DNA of 64,000 nt. Source: Ornithinibacillus sp. 4-3 (GTDB taxonomy: Bacteria; Bacillota; Bacilli; Bacillales; Amphibacillaceae). The stretch is from the NCBI RefSeq assembly GCF_040958695.1, contig NZ_CP162599.1, positions 468,001-532,000 of the forward strand, read 5' to 3'. The first letter of the stretch is position 1. Each line of letters starts with the position of its first letter. The position numbers and the translations under genes were made by a program. The notes beneath the pieces were generated by a model, which was not told the DNA's origin, made no database searches, and saw only the letters and a program-made list of their open reading frames with translations. Positions 53,307 through 63,059 of this stretch are shown one piece after another.

Positions 53307-54131
53307 TTGGATTATGTAGTATTAAATAATGGATTGCGTATGCCAAAGCTTGGTTATGGAGTTTGGCGTGTGCCGAATGAAGAAGTAACGGTTGCAGTGA
53401 AAAATGCAATAGATGTTGGGTATCGTTCGATAGATACAGCTAAAGTGTATAAGAATGAGCGTGGAGTAGGACAAGCGATTACTGAGAGTGATGTGCCGCG
53501 CGAAGAGTTATTTATTACGACGAAGGTTTGGAATGCAGATCATGGTTATGAAGAAGCGTTACAAGCTTATGAGCGCAGTTTGACAGAGCTTGGTTTAGAT
53601 TATGTGGATTTATATCTGATTCATTGGCCAACACCAATGTACGATAATTATATTGAAACATATAAAGCGCTTGAGAAATTGTATAAAGATGGTCGTGTAA
53701 AAGCAATTGGTGTTAGTAATTTCCAAATCGATCATCTTGAGCGTGTATTGAAGGAATGTGAAATTGTTCCGGCAGTGAATCAAGTTGAGTGCCATCCTTA
53801 TTATCAGCAAGAAGAACTGAAGGAGTTTTGTAAAGCTAATAATATCTATTTAGAGGCATATAGTCCATTGCAGCATGGTGGAGAGCTTTTAGCAGATCCG
53901 GTTGTTACAGAAATTGCTGCAAAATATGGAAAGACATCGGCGCAAGTAGCGTTGCGTTGGCATTTGCAGTCTGATACCATCATCATTCCGAAGACAGTAA
54001 CTGTATCCCGTATGAAAGAAAACCTAGATGTGTTTGATTTTGAATTGTCTACGGAAGATATGGAAAAGATGAAAGAGTTAAATCGTAATGAACGCGTTAA
54101 CCAAGATCCGAATAAAATGGATTTAAGATAA
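53307..54131 (+). CDS. Aldo/keto reductase (YvgN/YtbE-like)
   Basis: A 274-residue NADPH-dependent reductase of aldehydes such as methylglyoxal. The catalytic tetrad is D43, Y48, K73 and H106 in SIDTAKVYKNE, TTKVWN and LIHWPTP. NQVECHPYYQQ and the C-terminal IIPKTVTVSRMKENL bind the cofactor. It starts at TTG 53307 after GGAAGGGAAG. An ATG five bases earlier is out of frame and stops after five codons. Confidence 0.9.
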   Translation: MDYVVLNNGLRMPKLGYGVWRVPNEEVTVAVKNAIDVGYRSIDTAKVYKNERGVGQAITESDVPREELFITTKVWNADHGYEEALQAYERSLTELGLDYVDLYLIHWPTPMYDNYIETYKALEKLYKDGRVKAIGVSNFQIDHLERVLKECEIVPAVNQVECHPYYQQEELKEFCKANNIYLEAYSPLQHGGELLADPVVTEIAAKYGKTSAQVALRWHLQSDTIIIPKTVTVSRMKENLDVFDFELSTEDMEKMKELNRNERVNQDPNKMDLR

Positions 54132-54176
54132 AAATAAGAGGAGTCTCTAAGAAAAACTGTAGCAATACCATGTTTT

Positions 54177-54473
54177 TCAAAGAGCTCCTTTTTCTTGGAC
54201 AAGTTTAAAATGTTCATCTTTAATATCATTTTTATTGGGTTTTCGAACGTAAGGAAGTACATGCTTGTCATAAGCTCCATAAGACAAGAAGTTCCGTTGT
54301 GCTTCATATAAGCTTGGTCCGTTAGCTCCACCCTCATAAGAAGGGTCTTCATACTGTATGTCATCATCTTCCCAATAACAAATCGGACAAATATCATAAG
54401 TTCCTGGAGGTTTACTTTCAAGTGTTTGATAACCACAACAAGGACAAGTGTAGTATTTGTATTTTCTCTTCAT
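54177..54473 (-). CDS. CPCC-family cysteine-rich protein
   Basis: A 98-residue cytosolic protein with an N-terminal zinc-ribbon-like unit: YYTCPCCGYQTL then YDICPICYWEDDDIQYEDPSYEGGANGPSL. This is the usual Cys_rich_CPCC signature. Function is not known. Members are scattered, often near toxin or DNA-handling genes. Monocistronic, convergent with the reductase gene. Confidence 0.85.
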   Translation of the reverse strand: MKRKYKYYTCPCCGYQTLESKPPGTYDICPICYWEDDDIQYEDPSYEGGANGPSLYEAQRNFLSYGAYDKHVLPYVRKPNKNDIKDEHFKLVQEKGAL

Positions 54474-54583
54474 AAAAAATCATCCTTATAAAAATATAGT
54501 AATCAGTTTACTTTAATTGTAGAATGGAAACAAGTACACTTAGACATAGTTAATAAGTCTTTCAAAGAAATGGATGTGCAGAA

Positions 54584-55633
54584 ATGGAACAAGAAATTAA
54601 CCAGCGTAAAACAGAACATATTCGCCTTTGTTTAAATGAAAATGTAGAAGGTGTAAATAAGACAACAGGCCTAGAAGGTATTAATTTCATACATAATGCA
54701 TTACCGGAGATAGATTTTGCGGAAATTGATTTACAAACTACATTTTTAAATAAAACGATTAATGCTCCTTTTTTAGTAAGTTCAATGACAGGCGGTTCCG
54801 GACTTGCGACAAAAATTAATCAGAATCTAGCAATGGCAGCAGAGGAAAAAGGTTGGGCTATTGCATTAGGTTCGACAAGAGCATTATTAGAAAGTGATGC
54901 ATACGAGGACTCATTTTTAATTCGTAAGCAAGCGAAGACAGTTCCTCTTATCGCGAATTTAGGAGCGGTTCAATTAAATTATGGCTATGGAGCCGATGAG
55001 TGCAAAAGGATTGTAGAGCGTACGGAAGCAGATTCACTTGTGCTGCATTTTAATAGTCTGCAAGAGGTCGTTCAAGATGGTGGGGATTTAAACTTTAGTA
55101 ATCTACTGCCAAAAATTGAAAAGATCTGTAAAGAGTTAAATGTACCTGTTGGAGCAAAAGAGGTAGGCTTTGGTATTGATGGAGAGGTAGCAGAGAAGCT
55201 TTATCATGCAGGAATTTCTTATATTGATGTCGCTGGTGCTGGTGGGACGAGCTGGAGTCAGGTAGAAAAGCTTCGTACACAAGATCCATTGCGTAAAGCA
55301 GCGGCTGAAGCGTTTAATAGCTGGGGACTTCCAACGAAAGATTGTATTGTTTCTGTACGTAGTTGTTTAAGTGATACACCGATTGTTGCTAGTGGAGGAA
55401 TGAAGACGGGTCTTGATGCTGCAAAAGCAATAACGATTGGTGCTGATGTAATTGGTTTTGCCCGTCAATTATTACAAGCAGCAACAGAATCAACTGAAAA
55501 AGTAATTGAGGCAATGAATCAAATTGAACTAGAATTAAAGATGGCGATGTTTGGAATAGGGGTAAAATCAATAGAAGAATTAAAAAACACAAAGCGTGTA
55601 ACCATTATGGGAAAATCCTTAATGGATGAATAA
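54584..55633 (+). CDS. fni: Isopentenyl-diphosphate delta-isomerase type 2
   Basis: A 349-residue FMN enzyme interconverting isopentenyl and dimethylallyl diphosphate. It starts with the RKTEHIRLCLNENVEG block, then PFLVSSMTGGSG (FMN and substrate), QLNYGYGADECKRIVE, AKEVGFGID, DVAGAGGTSWSQVE and VASGGMKTGLDAAKAI, in the usual order and length. No mevalonate genes adjoin it. Confidence 0.95.
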   Translation: MEQEINQRKTEHIRLCLNENVEGVNKTTGLEGINFIHNALPEIDFAEIDLQTTFLNKTINAPFLVSSMTGGSGLATKINQNLAMAAEEKGWAIALGSTRALLESDAYEDSFLIRKQAKTVPLIANLGAVQLNYGYGADECKRIVERTEADSLVLHFNSLQEVVQDGGDLNFSNLLPKIEKICKELNVPVGAKEVGFGIDGEVAEKLYHAGISYIDVAGAGGTSWSQVEKLRTQDPLRKAAAEAFNSWGLPTKDCIVSVRSCLSDTPIVASGGMKTGLDAAKAITIGADVIGFARQLLQAATESTEKVIEAMNQIELELKMAMFGIGVKSIEELKNTKRVTIMGKSLMDE

Positions 55634-55650
55634 TGGACAGGAAATAAACG

Positions 55651-55700
55651 AAAACGTTCTAAACTAGTTGGGCAAACCTGACTGAATAGAGCGTTTTTTT
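55651..55700 (+). terminator. Terminator after fni
   Basis: AAACGTTCTA pairs with TAGAGCGTTT (one wobble) over a long loop that can fold again (AGTTGGG/CCTGACT), then TTTTTTT. Confidence 0.75.
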
Positions 55701-55835
55701 GTTTGTTTAAGATAAAATATGGCAAGAATGTGGAGAAAAGGCATTTTTTTATTAGAAAATTGATGATTAAGAAGCACAACATTACATATCCAATTTTCGC
55801 TATGTTAAAATAAAAAACAGAAATGAGGTGTATTA

Positions 55836-56558
55836 ATGAAAATTGAAATATGGTCTGATTTTGCATGCCCTTTCTGTTATATTGGTAAGCGAAGATTAGA
55901 GCAAGCTTTGGAGAACTTTCAGCATAGAGAAGATGTAATTATTCAATATAAAAGTTATGAGCTGGATCCAAATGCTACTAGTAATCATGATAAAACAATT
56001 CATGAATTACTCGCTCATAAGTACCAGATACCAATAGAGCAAGCCATTGCGATGAATGAAGATATCGGTGCACAAGCAACTCAAGTTGGCTTAGAATTTC
56101 GTTTTGATACGATGAAGCCTGTAAATACATTGGATGCGCATCGTTTAGCTAAATTCGCAGAAGCAAATGGCAAAGGAAAAGAAATGGTAGAACGTTTATT
56201 AAAAGCGTACTTTTCAGAATCAAAACATATTGCTGACCATGAAACATTAATTTCACTAGGTGAAGAAGTGGATTTATGTCCAAAAGAGATTAAACAAATG
56301 CTTGAGGGATGTAAATATACTAAAATGGTACGTGATGAGGAAGATCAAGCAAAGCAAATTGGAGTACAGGGAGTACCTTTCTTTGTGATTAATGAAGAAT
56401 ATGGAGTTTCAGGCGCACAGCCTTCTGAAGTTTTTCTTGAAATATTGGAAAAGATTTGGGAAGAATCAAAACAACGAAAAAATATTAAAGTATTTACAAA
56501 GAATCAGGAAACAAGCTTCTGTACAGATGATGGATGTCATATTGAAGAGACGAAATGA
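55836..56558 (+). CDS. DsbA-family oxidoreductase (FrnE-like)
   Basis: A 240-residue thioredoxin-fold protein with an inserted helical domain. Active site C11-P-F-C14 in IEIWSDFACPFCYIGKRRLE. Cis-proline region GVQGVPFFVINEEYGVSGAQP is near residue 180. There is no signal peptide, so it acts in the cytosol. A C-terminal extension has CTDDGCH, a second Cys pair seen in FrnE-type proteins of some Bacillaceae. Confidence 0.88.
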   Translation: MKIEIWSDFACPFCYIGKRRLEQALENFQHREDVIIQYKSYELDPNATSNHDKTIHELLAHKYQIPIEQAIAMNEDIGAQATQVGLEFRFDTMKPVNTLDAHRLAKFAEANGKGKEMVERLLKAYFSESKHIADHETLISLGEEVDLCPKEIKQMLEGCKYTKMVRDEEDQAKQIGVQGVPFFVINEEYGVSGAQPSEVFLEILEKIWEESKQRKNIKVFTKNQETSFCTDDGCHIEETK

Positions 56559-56587
56559 ATCCATCTAAAAAAGGCGGTTGTTAGCAA

Positions 56588-57319
56588 TTAATTATTGCTT
56601 GCAGCCGCCTTTTTATATTTGTTTTTTCGCTTGATGTAAAATGGAATATATAAAATAGAAAAGATAATAAGACAAACTATTTCTAAGAACAAAATATAAT
56701 AAGGGTATGGACCTAAGAAATCTAGTAGGCTTCCAGCTTGGGGCTTCTCCCGTAAAAACATGTAGTTCGCATCAATTAGTATATTGATAATAAATACAAA
56801 TAATGCAATAAGGTTTAATGTAAGAAAAGACTTCCATATAGATCGCCAAGTAATCGAATATTGATACAACCAGATTAATAATAAAGGTGCAAGAATTAAC
56901 AAGGTATGGTCAATGAAAAATTGCAGGAATCTAAATTGTGGAAAGCCGAATTGTAAATCAGGTGTTAGAATGGCCTGTATCGCTCCACCAATTGCGATAA
57001 AATAAAACACTTCTAATAAAAACTTATTATTAGTAAGTAGCATAATTCCACAACAAATAGTGGCAATGCTACATAATTCTAATGGTAAAGAATGATTGAG
57101 GTTCCACGTGTTAGTGATTAGATACCATATGTCTAGGCTAAGGCGGCTGAGAATAAGTGCCCATCCTACTAGGATTCGAATGTTGTCACGATAAGGTATG
57201 AGTTGATTACGCAAAAAATAAAAGGCGAACAATGTGAAGAGGGTTAAGAAAATAAATACCAGGTGGGAAATACTCCACATGTAAAAAGTAATAGATGGAT
57301 TATAAAACCAATTTTCCAT
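56588..57319 (-). CDS. TIGR02206/YwaF-family membrane protein
   Basis: A 243-residue protein with seven predicted helices. SLPLELCSIATICCGIMLLT and LQFGFPQFRFLQFFIDHTLLILAPL are hallmarks of this uncharacterised family, along with ILIDANYMFLREKP. The start at 57319 follows GGAGGAGG. A GTG at 57334 overlaps that RBS and was not used. Function unknown. Confidence 0.82.
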   Translation of the reverse strand: MENWFYNPSITFYMWSISHLVFIFLTLFTLFAFYFLRNQLIPYRDNIRILVGWALILSRLSLDIWYLITNTWNLNHSLPLELCSIATICCGIMLLTNNKFLLEVFYFIAIGGAIQAILTPDLQFGFPQFRFLQFFIDHTLLILAPLLLIWLYQYSITWRSIWKSFLTLNLIALFVFIINILIDANYMFLREKPQAGSLLDFLGPYPYYILFLEIVCLIIFSILYIPFYIKRKNKYKKAAASNN

Positions 57320-57510
57320 GTTAACCTCCTCCACAATTTAATGTATGAATATTGTAGCATATCTAAGAATTGATGTAGAAAATGTGGAGGAATTAGTAAT
57401 ATTGTATAGATTAATAGAATATGCCTATTTTTCATGATACAATAACGATAAATTATGTAAAATAAATGATCGACCTTATAGTGATTTCTCTGTAAAAAGG
57501 GGTGAAATAG

Positions 57511-58434
57511 ATGGGGAAGCCTGCTGTGCATATAAATGATCATACAAAAGCGGGGAAGAGAGATATAATAAATGTTCTAATAGATATCAAATCATTGATT
57601 AAAGGAAAAGTATTAATTGCAAATGTACTTCCTGTATTAACTGGATTTTTATTAGTTCTTTATTTTACAAATGCTACCTTAAAAGCAAATTTGGATTTAT
57701 TTATTTTTACAATGATTGGTAGCACGCTTACAATTGCTGGTGCATTGATTATCAATAACTGGTATGAAGTGGATTTAGATCGTGAAATGACTCGTACCAA
57801 GCAACGCCCTACTGTTACAGGGAATTTTTCTATGAACGCAGTACTAACTATGGGTATTTCTGCTTCCGTGATAGGCTTGCTTATCATGCTATTGACAACA
57901 ATGGAAGCTTTTATTTATGCCTTTTTAGGCTGGTTTATATATGTTGTGCTATATACTTTCTGGTCGAAAAGAAGATACACATTAAACACAGTGATTGGAA
58001 GTGTATCTGGAGCCTTCACTCCAATGATAGGTTGGGCAGCAATTGATTCTGCTTTTCACATTATTCCAATTGTGTTATTTATTCTTTTATTTATTTGGCA
58101 AGTTCCGCATACTTTTGCAATTGCAATGAGAAGATATCATGAATATAAAGCTGCTGGAGTACCTATGTTGCCTGTGGTATACGGCTTTGAAGTAACGAAG
58201 CGTCAAACCTTTATTTATATTGTTTGTTTATTCCCTTTGCCATTTTTAATGTCTATTATGGGAACGACATTTGTTGTTCTTACAACCATTTTAAATATTG
58301 TTTGGATCGTATTAGGCTTTAGTGGATTTTATATGAAGGATGATATAAAGTGGGCAAATCTGAACTTCTATTATTCTCTTGCTTATTTAAATTTTATTTT
58401 CTTAATGCTAATTCTTATTAGCTGGATGGGATAA
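57511..58434 (+). CDS. ctaB: Protoheme IX farnesyltransferase
   Basis: A 307-residue UbiA-family membrane prenyltransferase making haem O from haem B for terminal oxidases. The first Asp-rich motif NNWYEVDLDREMTRTKQRP and the second region YHEYKAAGVPMLPVVYG are clear, with about eight helices. Neighbours do not include cytochrome oxidase genes, so this may be the second copy (ctaB2 or CtaO-like) found in many Bacillaceae. Confidence 0.9.
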   Translation: MGKPAVHINDHTKAGKRDIINVLIDIKSLIKGKVLIANVLPVLTGFLLVLYFTNATLKANLDLFIFTMIGSTLTIAGALIINNWYEVDLDREMTRTKQRPTVTGNFSMNAVLTMGISASVIGLLIMLLTTMEAFIYAFLGWFIYVVLYTFWSKRRYTLNTVIGSVSGAFTPMIGWAAIDSAFHIIPIVLFILLFIWQVPHTFAIAMRRYHEYKAAGVPMLPVVYGFEVTKRQTFIYIVCLFPLPFLMSIMGTTFVVLTTILNIVWIVLGFSGFYMKDDIKWANLNFYYSLAYLNFIFLMLILISWMG

Positions 58435-58462
58435 AGAGGTTGAAGCTTTTAAATAAAATATA

Positions 58463-58493
58463 AGGATGCTCGCTAAGTCGAGCATCTTTTTTA
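58463..58493 (+). terminator. Terminator after ctaB
   Basis: GATGCTCG pairs with CGAGCATC around CTAAGT, then TTTTTT. The rest of the gap 58494-58760 is AT-rich with no further feature recognised. Confidence 0.9.
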
Positions 58494-58760
58494 AATTAAG
58501 CGTCAAAAAACGATGGAATATGAGCTTATTTCCTAGGAAATAATTACAAATACTGACAAATATCTAGAAATCATAAATGGAATAAATTGTATGTAAGGCG
58601 GTTTTTTCTCTCGCTTTATCTCTAAGATATTACAAGCTATTAAAAGTTTAGTAATAAGTTAATTTTCTGCTTGAATCTTTAATTGTGTCAGCTAAACTAA
58701 GTATAATAAGATTAAGAAGAAATTTAACTCTGCAGTGATTAAACAAGAAGTAGTTGATAA

Positions 58761-59144
58761 ATGATGGAACAGCTTAGAAAAATATTTTTAGTAATAGTTG
58801 GGTCTATTTCATTGGCTTTAGGAGTGCTTGGTATCTTTTTACCATTACTTCCAACAACACCATTCTTATTGCTAAGTGCAGCATGTTATGTGAGAAGTTC
58901 TGAAAAGCTATATCAAAAATTAATTACAAATAAATACGTTGGAAAATACATTCAAAATTATCGTTCAGGAAAAGGAATTCCGCTGAAAACGAAAATATTT
59001 GCTGTTACATTATTATGGATATCGATGGGATATACTGTAATATTTGTGATACCATTAATAGCTGTGAAAGTAATGTTAACAATGATTGGGTTGTTTTTCA
59101 CTTGGGTTATTCTAAAGCAAAAAACACTGCGACAAGAATCGTGA
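58761..59144 (+). CDS. DUF454 (YbaN-like) membrane protein
   Basis: A 127-residue inner-membrane protein with two hydrophobic hairpins (about 8-45 and 80-118). The block GVLGIFLPLLPTTPFLLLSAACYVRSSEKLY defines the family. No function is known. The RBS is weak (AGAAG). Either of two adjacent ATG codons may be used. Confidence 0.88.
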   Translation: MMEQLRKIFLVIVGSISLALGVLGIFLPLLPTTPFLLLSAACYVRSSEKLYQKLITNKYVGKYIQNYRSGKGIPLKTKIFAVTLLWISMGYTVIFVIPLIAVKVMLTMIGLFFTWVILKQKTLRQES

Positions 59145-59288
59145 AAAATTATATCTAGCAAGATAAAGATATTTCATCTACAATAGAACAGAATATAGAA
59201 GTATGAGAATGTACTCTTTTTCTATTATTTTATAAAAAAGCTGTTCTAAGCTAACTAGTGGATGAATGTAAGGGAATGAGATATTGGG

Positions 59289-60203
59289 ATGGTAAAACAT
59301 CATTTATATGAAAAATTAATTGAAATTGTGAATAAAGAAAATGTGGTTGTAGATAAACCTTTAAAAAGTTATACGTATACACGTTTAGGGGGAAATGCTG
59401 ATTATTTTGTTACTCCAGAAACGTATGAGCAAGTACAAGGAATTGTTAAATTAGCTAGGAAAGAGAATGAAGCTTTTACATTGCTTGGTAATGGCTCAAA
59501 TTTAATTATTAAAGATGGCGGTATTCGAGGGATTGTAATGTATTTAGGAAAGCTAAATGAGATTACGTCTTCTGGGAAGGTTCTTACTGCTCAAAGTGGT
59601 GCTAAAATAATTAATGTTTCTAGAAGAGCATTAGCGGAAACGTTAACAGGTTTAGAATTTGCATGTGGTATTCCAGGGTCTGTTGGTGGTGCGCTTTATA
59701 TGAATGCAGGCGCTTATGGCGGAGAGATCAAAGATGTACTTTACTCAGCAGTCATTGTTAATCGTGAAGGAGAATTACACACTGTATTTGCGGAAGAATT
59801 GAATTTAGATTATCGCACAAGTAATATTTCTGAACAAGGATGGATTGTATTAGAAGCAACTTTCCATTTGCAAGAAGGCAATCATGATGAGATTAAAGCA
59901 AAGATGGACGAATTAACCTATTTGAGAGAATCAAAGCAACCGTTAGAATATCCATCATGCGGAAGTGTGTTTAAGCGACCGCCTGGATATTTTGCTGGGA
60001 AATTAATACAAGATAGTGGTCTCCAAGGAAAACAAATTGGGGGAGCGCAAGTATCCTTAAAGCATGCTGGATTTATTGTAAATGTTGATAATTCTACAGC
60101 AGGAGAATATATATCGCTTATTCAGCATGTCCAAAAAGTGGTAAAAGAGAATTTTGGCGTGCAATTAGAACGTGAAGTACGAATTATTGGGGAAGATTTA
60201 TAA
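59289..60203 (+). CDS. murB: UDP-N-acetylenolpyruvoylglucosamine reductase
   Basis: A 304-residue FAD enzyme completing UDP-MurNAc for peptidoglycan. SYTYTRLGGNADYFVTP, LLGNGSNLIIKDGGIRG, CGIPGSVGGALYMNAGAYGGE (FAD site) and YPSCGSVFKRPPGYFAGKLI (type II catalytic serine region) are all present, as is the C-terminal glutamate region in LEREVRIIGED. Of normal length. It stands apart from the mur cluster. Confidence 0.96.
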   Translation: MVKHHLYEKLIEIVNKENVVVDKPLKSYTYTRLGGNADYFVTPETYEQVQGIVKLARKENEAFTLLGNGSNLIIKDGGIRGIVMYLGKLNEITSSGKVLTAQSGAKIINVSRRALAETLTGLEFACGIPGSVGGALYMNAGAYGGEIKDVLYSAVIVNREGELHTVFAEELNLDYRTSNISEQGWIVLEATFHLQEGNHDEIKAKMDELTYLRESKQPLEYPSCGSVFKRPPGYFAGKLIQDSGLQGKQIGGAQVSLKHAGFIVNVDNSTAGEYISLIQHVQKVVKENFGVQLEREVRIIGEDL

Positions 60204-60228
60204 TTCTTTGATTTGAATGGATAAAAGT

Positions 60229-60262
60229 AACCCCTTCTTAGAAATTTTTCTAGGAGGGGTTC
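60229..60262. terminator. Hairpin between convergent murB and ABC ATPase genes
   Basis: AACCCCTTC pairs with GGAGGGGTT (bulged), and TTAGAAA with TTTCTA. No long T-run follows on plus, so strength is doubtful. Confidence 0.5.
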
Positions 60263-60293
60263 TAAGTGTTTATCATTACTAAAAGCTCGTTAT

Positions 60294-61064
60294 CTATCTA
60301 CGAAAACGCCTTAAGAAATTTTGTAGTCTTTCATTTTTAGAGTGTTCTAGAACATCCTGTGGGCTCCCTGCCTCTGCAATAACTCCTTCATCAATAAATA
60401 CAACTCGATCAGCAACATCCATTGCAAATTCCATCTCATGTGTGACGAGAATCATTGCCATATCAACGGTTTCAGCAAGATCCCGTATAACACTTAACAC
60501 CTCATCAACAAGCTCTGGATCAAGTGCTGAAGTCACTTCATCAAATAACATGATTTTCGGTTCCATAACTAGTGCTCTTGCCATGGCAACACGTTGCTTT
60601 TGTCCGCCAGATAATTGATTAGGATATTGATTGAGTTTATCACTGAGTCCAACTTTTCGAAGCATTTCTGTAGCCTTTTCTTTTGCCAAATCCTTATCCA
60701 TTTTCTTTACACGTATTGGTGCAATCATGCAGTTCTCTAAAATAGTCATATGTGGAAAAAGGTTAAAGTGTTGAAACACCATACCAATATCTCCGCGTAT
60801 TTTTTGTAAATGACTCTCATTTGCGGGAATAAGTTTTTGTTTCTTCTCCCTTTGCCATAGGTTTTGCCCATCAACCGTGATCATTCCTGAAGTTGGTTTT
60901 TCTAGTGTCATTAACATACGAATCAGTGTTGTTTTTCCAGAACCGCTGGGGCCAATAATAGCAATTTTTTCACCTGGAAAAACATCTAAATTAACTCCTT
61001 TTAAAACGACTGTATCGTCAAAGGATTTATGTATATCTTCAAAAGTAACAATTGGTTGTGTCAT
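60294..61064 (-). CDS. Polar amino acid ABC transporter ATP-binding protein (GlnQ-like), orphan
   Basis: A 256-residue ATPase of the PAAT class. Walker A GPSGSGKTT, Q-loop GMVFQHFNLFPHMT, signature LSGGQKQRVAMARAL, Walker B IMLFDEVTSALDPE and switch VTHEMEFA are intact, and the C-terminal FIDEGVIAEAGSP...ERLQNFLRRF is class-typical. The start at 61064 is 9 bases from GGAGG. An upstream in-frame start at 61157 would add about 31 hydrophobic residues. No permease or binding protein gene is beside it. Confidence 0.88.
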   Translation of the reverse strand: MTQPIVTFEDIHKSFDDTVVLKGVNLDVFPGEKIAIIGPSGSGKTTLIRMLMTLEKPTSGMITVDGQNLWQREKKQKLIPANESHLQKIRGDIGMVFQHFNLFPHMTILENCMIAPIRVKKMDKDLAKEKATEMLRKVGLSDKLNQYPNQLSGGQKQRVAMARALVMEPKIMLFDEVTSALDPELVDEVLSVIRDLAETVDMAMILVTHEMEFAMDVADRVVFIDEGVIAEAGSPQDVLEHSKNERLQNFLRRFRR

Positions 61065-61345
61065 GAAAGGAAACCTCCGTTTCATCATCTTAAGTAAGGA
61101 AAGTATAACATGAGACAAAAATACTGTCATTTGAATAAAGCTGTCCTGAGATACCACAAAATTAAGCGATAATGTATCCAGATATAAAGTTCAATGAATG
61201 GACAAAAGTTTCTAGTAATATAGGCTTGTCTACTGTGGTTTTTTATAGTGTTTTAAGATATAATTCTTCGTAGAAGGTATGTACCTGTAAAAGAAGAAGA
61301 GTGAGTAGATATACAAAATTTGCAAAGAGCGCAGGGGGTGTTTCT

Positions 61346-61534
61346 ATGGTGATGTATATTATTATTATCTGTTTTATACTTACCATTGCTATTTTAGTAA
61401 TGTCACAGCTTACTATTAATAAAGGATATAGCTATCAACATAAGGTGGATGATCTAAGCGAGGTTGATCCTATCCATAAAGAATTTATATATGAACCGAA
61501 AAATAAAGATTCGCAAAATAAGAATGAAAAATAA
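61346..61534 (+). CDS. ytzI: Small membrane protein, YtzI-like
   Basis: A 62-residue protein: one helix (about residues 3-23, MYIIIICFILTIAILVMSQL), then the short conserved stretch TINKGYSYQHKVD and a charged tail. The pattern of helix plus KGYSYxHKVD resembles B. subtilis YtzI. The ATG at 61346 follows AGGGGGTG. An ATG at 61301 has no RBS and would place polar residues before the helix. Function unknown. Confidence 0.6.
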   Translation: MVMYIIIICFILTIAILVMSQLTINKGYSYQHKVDDLSEVDPIHKEFIYEPKNKDSQNKNEK

Positions 61535-61655
61535 TTTAAAAATATGTTATGATAATTATTATTTATAAACGCTTGGGCTGCTGTTTCCTAAGCGTTTATT
61601 TTTAAAAATATATATGCTGACTCATTAATGCTTTACTAAAGAAAAGAGGGTGTTT

Positions 61656-62138
61656 GTGGAAGCATTACTTTGGTTGCTTATCATTTTAATGTTCATTATC
61701 AGCTTTGTGGGGCTTTTATTTCCTATTATCCCTTCATCATTATTTATTTGGGGCGGATTTTTAACTTATCATTTCTTTATTAATGACACCGAGTTAAACT
61801 CGCTATTTTGGGTAATTATGGCCTTGTTTACTATTTTGTTATTTGTTGCTGATATTTTGATGAATAGTTATTTTGTAAAGAGATTTGGTGGAAGTAAATG
61901 GGGAGAACGCGGAGCGGCAATTGCTGTAATTGTCGGATCGTTTGTGTTGCCTCCTTTTGGAATTATTATCCTGCCATTTCTTACTGTCTTTTTTATTGAA
62001 TCTTTTCAACAACGTGGATTACAAGCTGCTTTACGCTCTTCCATTGGTTCGTTATTCGGATTCTTAGGAAGTACATTTGCAAAAATGGCTGTTCAATTTT
62101 TAATGATTATTTGGTTTATCTTATTAATTATCTTCTAG
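61656..62138 (+). CDS. DUF456 membrane protein (YqgC-like)
   Basis: A 160-residue integral membrane protein with four helices. GLLFPIIPSSLFIWGGFLTYHF and the glycine-rich FGGSKWGERGAAIAVIVGSFVLPPFGIIILPFLTVFFIE are typical. The GTG at 61656 lies 5 bases past AAAGAGGG; the GTG at 61650 overlaps that RBS. It is 16 bases before the kinase gene, so the two may be co-transcribed. Confidence 0.82.
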   Translation: MEALLWLLIILMFIISFVGLLFPIIPSSLFIWGGFLTYHFFINDTELNSLFWVIMALFTILLFVADILMNSYFVKRFGGSKWGERGAAIAVIVGSFVLPPFGIIILPFLTVFFIESFQQRGLQAALRSSIGSLFGFLGSTFAKMAVQFLMIIWFILLIIF

Positions 62139-62154
62139 GGAAAGGATTAGAAAC

Positions 62155-62982
62155 ATGAATTTACCACCACGAATTTTAACAATTGCAGGATCAGCGGCTG
62201 GGGGTAGTGCGGGGATACAAGCAGACTTGAAAACATTTCAAGAACTAGATGCCTATGGTATGAGTGTTATTACAGCAATGGTAGCTAAACATCCTGTTAC
62301 GGGGAAAAATGTGCATCTTCAATCTATTGAAACAATTGAAGCTCAATTTGGTACAGCGATGACACAAATAGGTGTTGATGTAATTAAAGTTGGGATGTTG
62401 TTCTCAGCAGAAATTATTGAAAAAGTTGCTGAACTTATTCGTAATTCAATGGTGAAAACAATTGTAATTGATCCAGTGATGATAGGGAAATTCAATTCGA
62501 AGCTGCTGGCTGATGACGCGATTGAAGTTTTAAAAGAAAAACTCTTGCCCTTAGCAACGATTATTACACCTAATATGCCAGAAGCAACAGAGTTATTGGG
62601 TGGAAAGGAAATTCAAACTAAAGAAGAATTAAAACAAGCAGCTATTGAAATTCAGAAATTGGGATTTAAAAATGTACTTGTAAAGGGTGGACGATTAACT
62701 GGAAATGCAGTCGATATACTATATGATGGTGAAGCATTTTTAACAGCTGAGGCCTCGCGAATTGACACGGTAAATACAAGTGGAGCAGGTTGTACCTATT
62801 CTGCGGCAATTGCAGCATATTTAGCACATGGAAAGACAATTGCAGAAGCTGTTTTATTAGCTAAAGAATTTGTGACAACAGCTATCGCACATGGATTTTC
62901 ATATAATGAACACGTTGGACCAACCTATCATGCTGCATTAAGAAAATATGGTAGTATACAACGTATTCTTACAAATAATTGA
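62155..62982 (+). CDS. pdxK: Pyridoxine/HMP(-P) kinase, PdxK/ThiD family
   Basis: A 275-residue ribokinase-fold enzyme phosphorylating pyridoxine/pyridoxal or hydroxymethylpyrimidine. ILTIAGSAAGGSAGIQADLKTFQELDAYGMSVITA is the common N-terminus, with SAAGGS in place of the more usual SDSSGG. IDPVMIGK and NTSGAGCTYSAA (anion hole and catalytic Cys) follow. The end AKEFVTTAIAHGFSYNEHVGPTYHAALR is nearer to B. subtilis PdxK than ThiD. Substrate choice is not certain. Confidence 0.85.
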   Translation: MNLPPRILTIAGSAAGGSAGIQADLKTFQELDAYGMSVITAMVAKHPVTGKNVHLQSIETIEAQFGTAMTQIGVDVIKVGMLFSAEIIEKVAELIRNSMVKTIVIDPVMIGKFNSKLLADDAIEVLKEKLLPLATIITPNMPEATELLGGKEIQTKEELKQAAIEIQKLGFKNVLVKGGRLTGNAVDILYDGEAFLTAEASRIDTVNTSGAGCTYSAAIAAYLAHGKTIAEAVLLAKEFVTTAIAHGFSYNEHVGPTYHAALRKYGSIQRILTNN

Positions 62983-63059
62983 TCTTTCAGATATAACAAA
63001 AAGCATTGATTCAGCCTATATTTTATTATGATTTAGGATGTTAAATAGGAGGATGTTTT

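Noticed and set aside
53846..54436. 196-codon open frame on the minus strand
   Set aside because: It overlaps the aldo/keto reductase and the CPCC protein in another frame. The CPCC frame has clear family motifs and an RBS.
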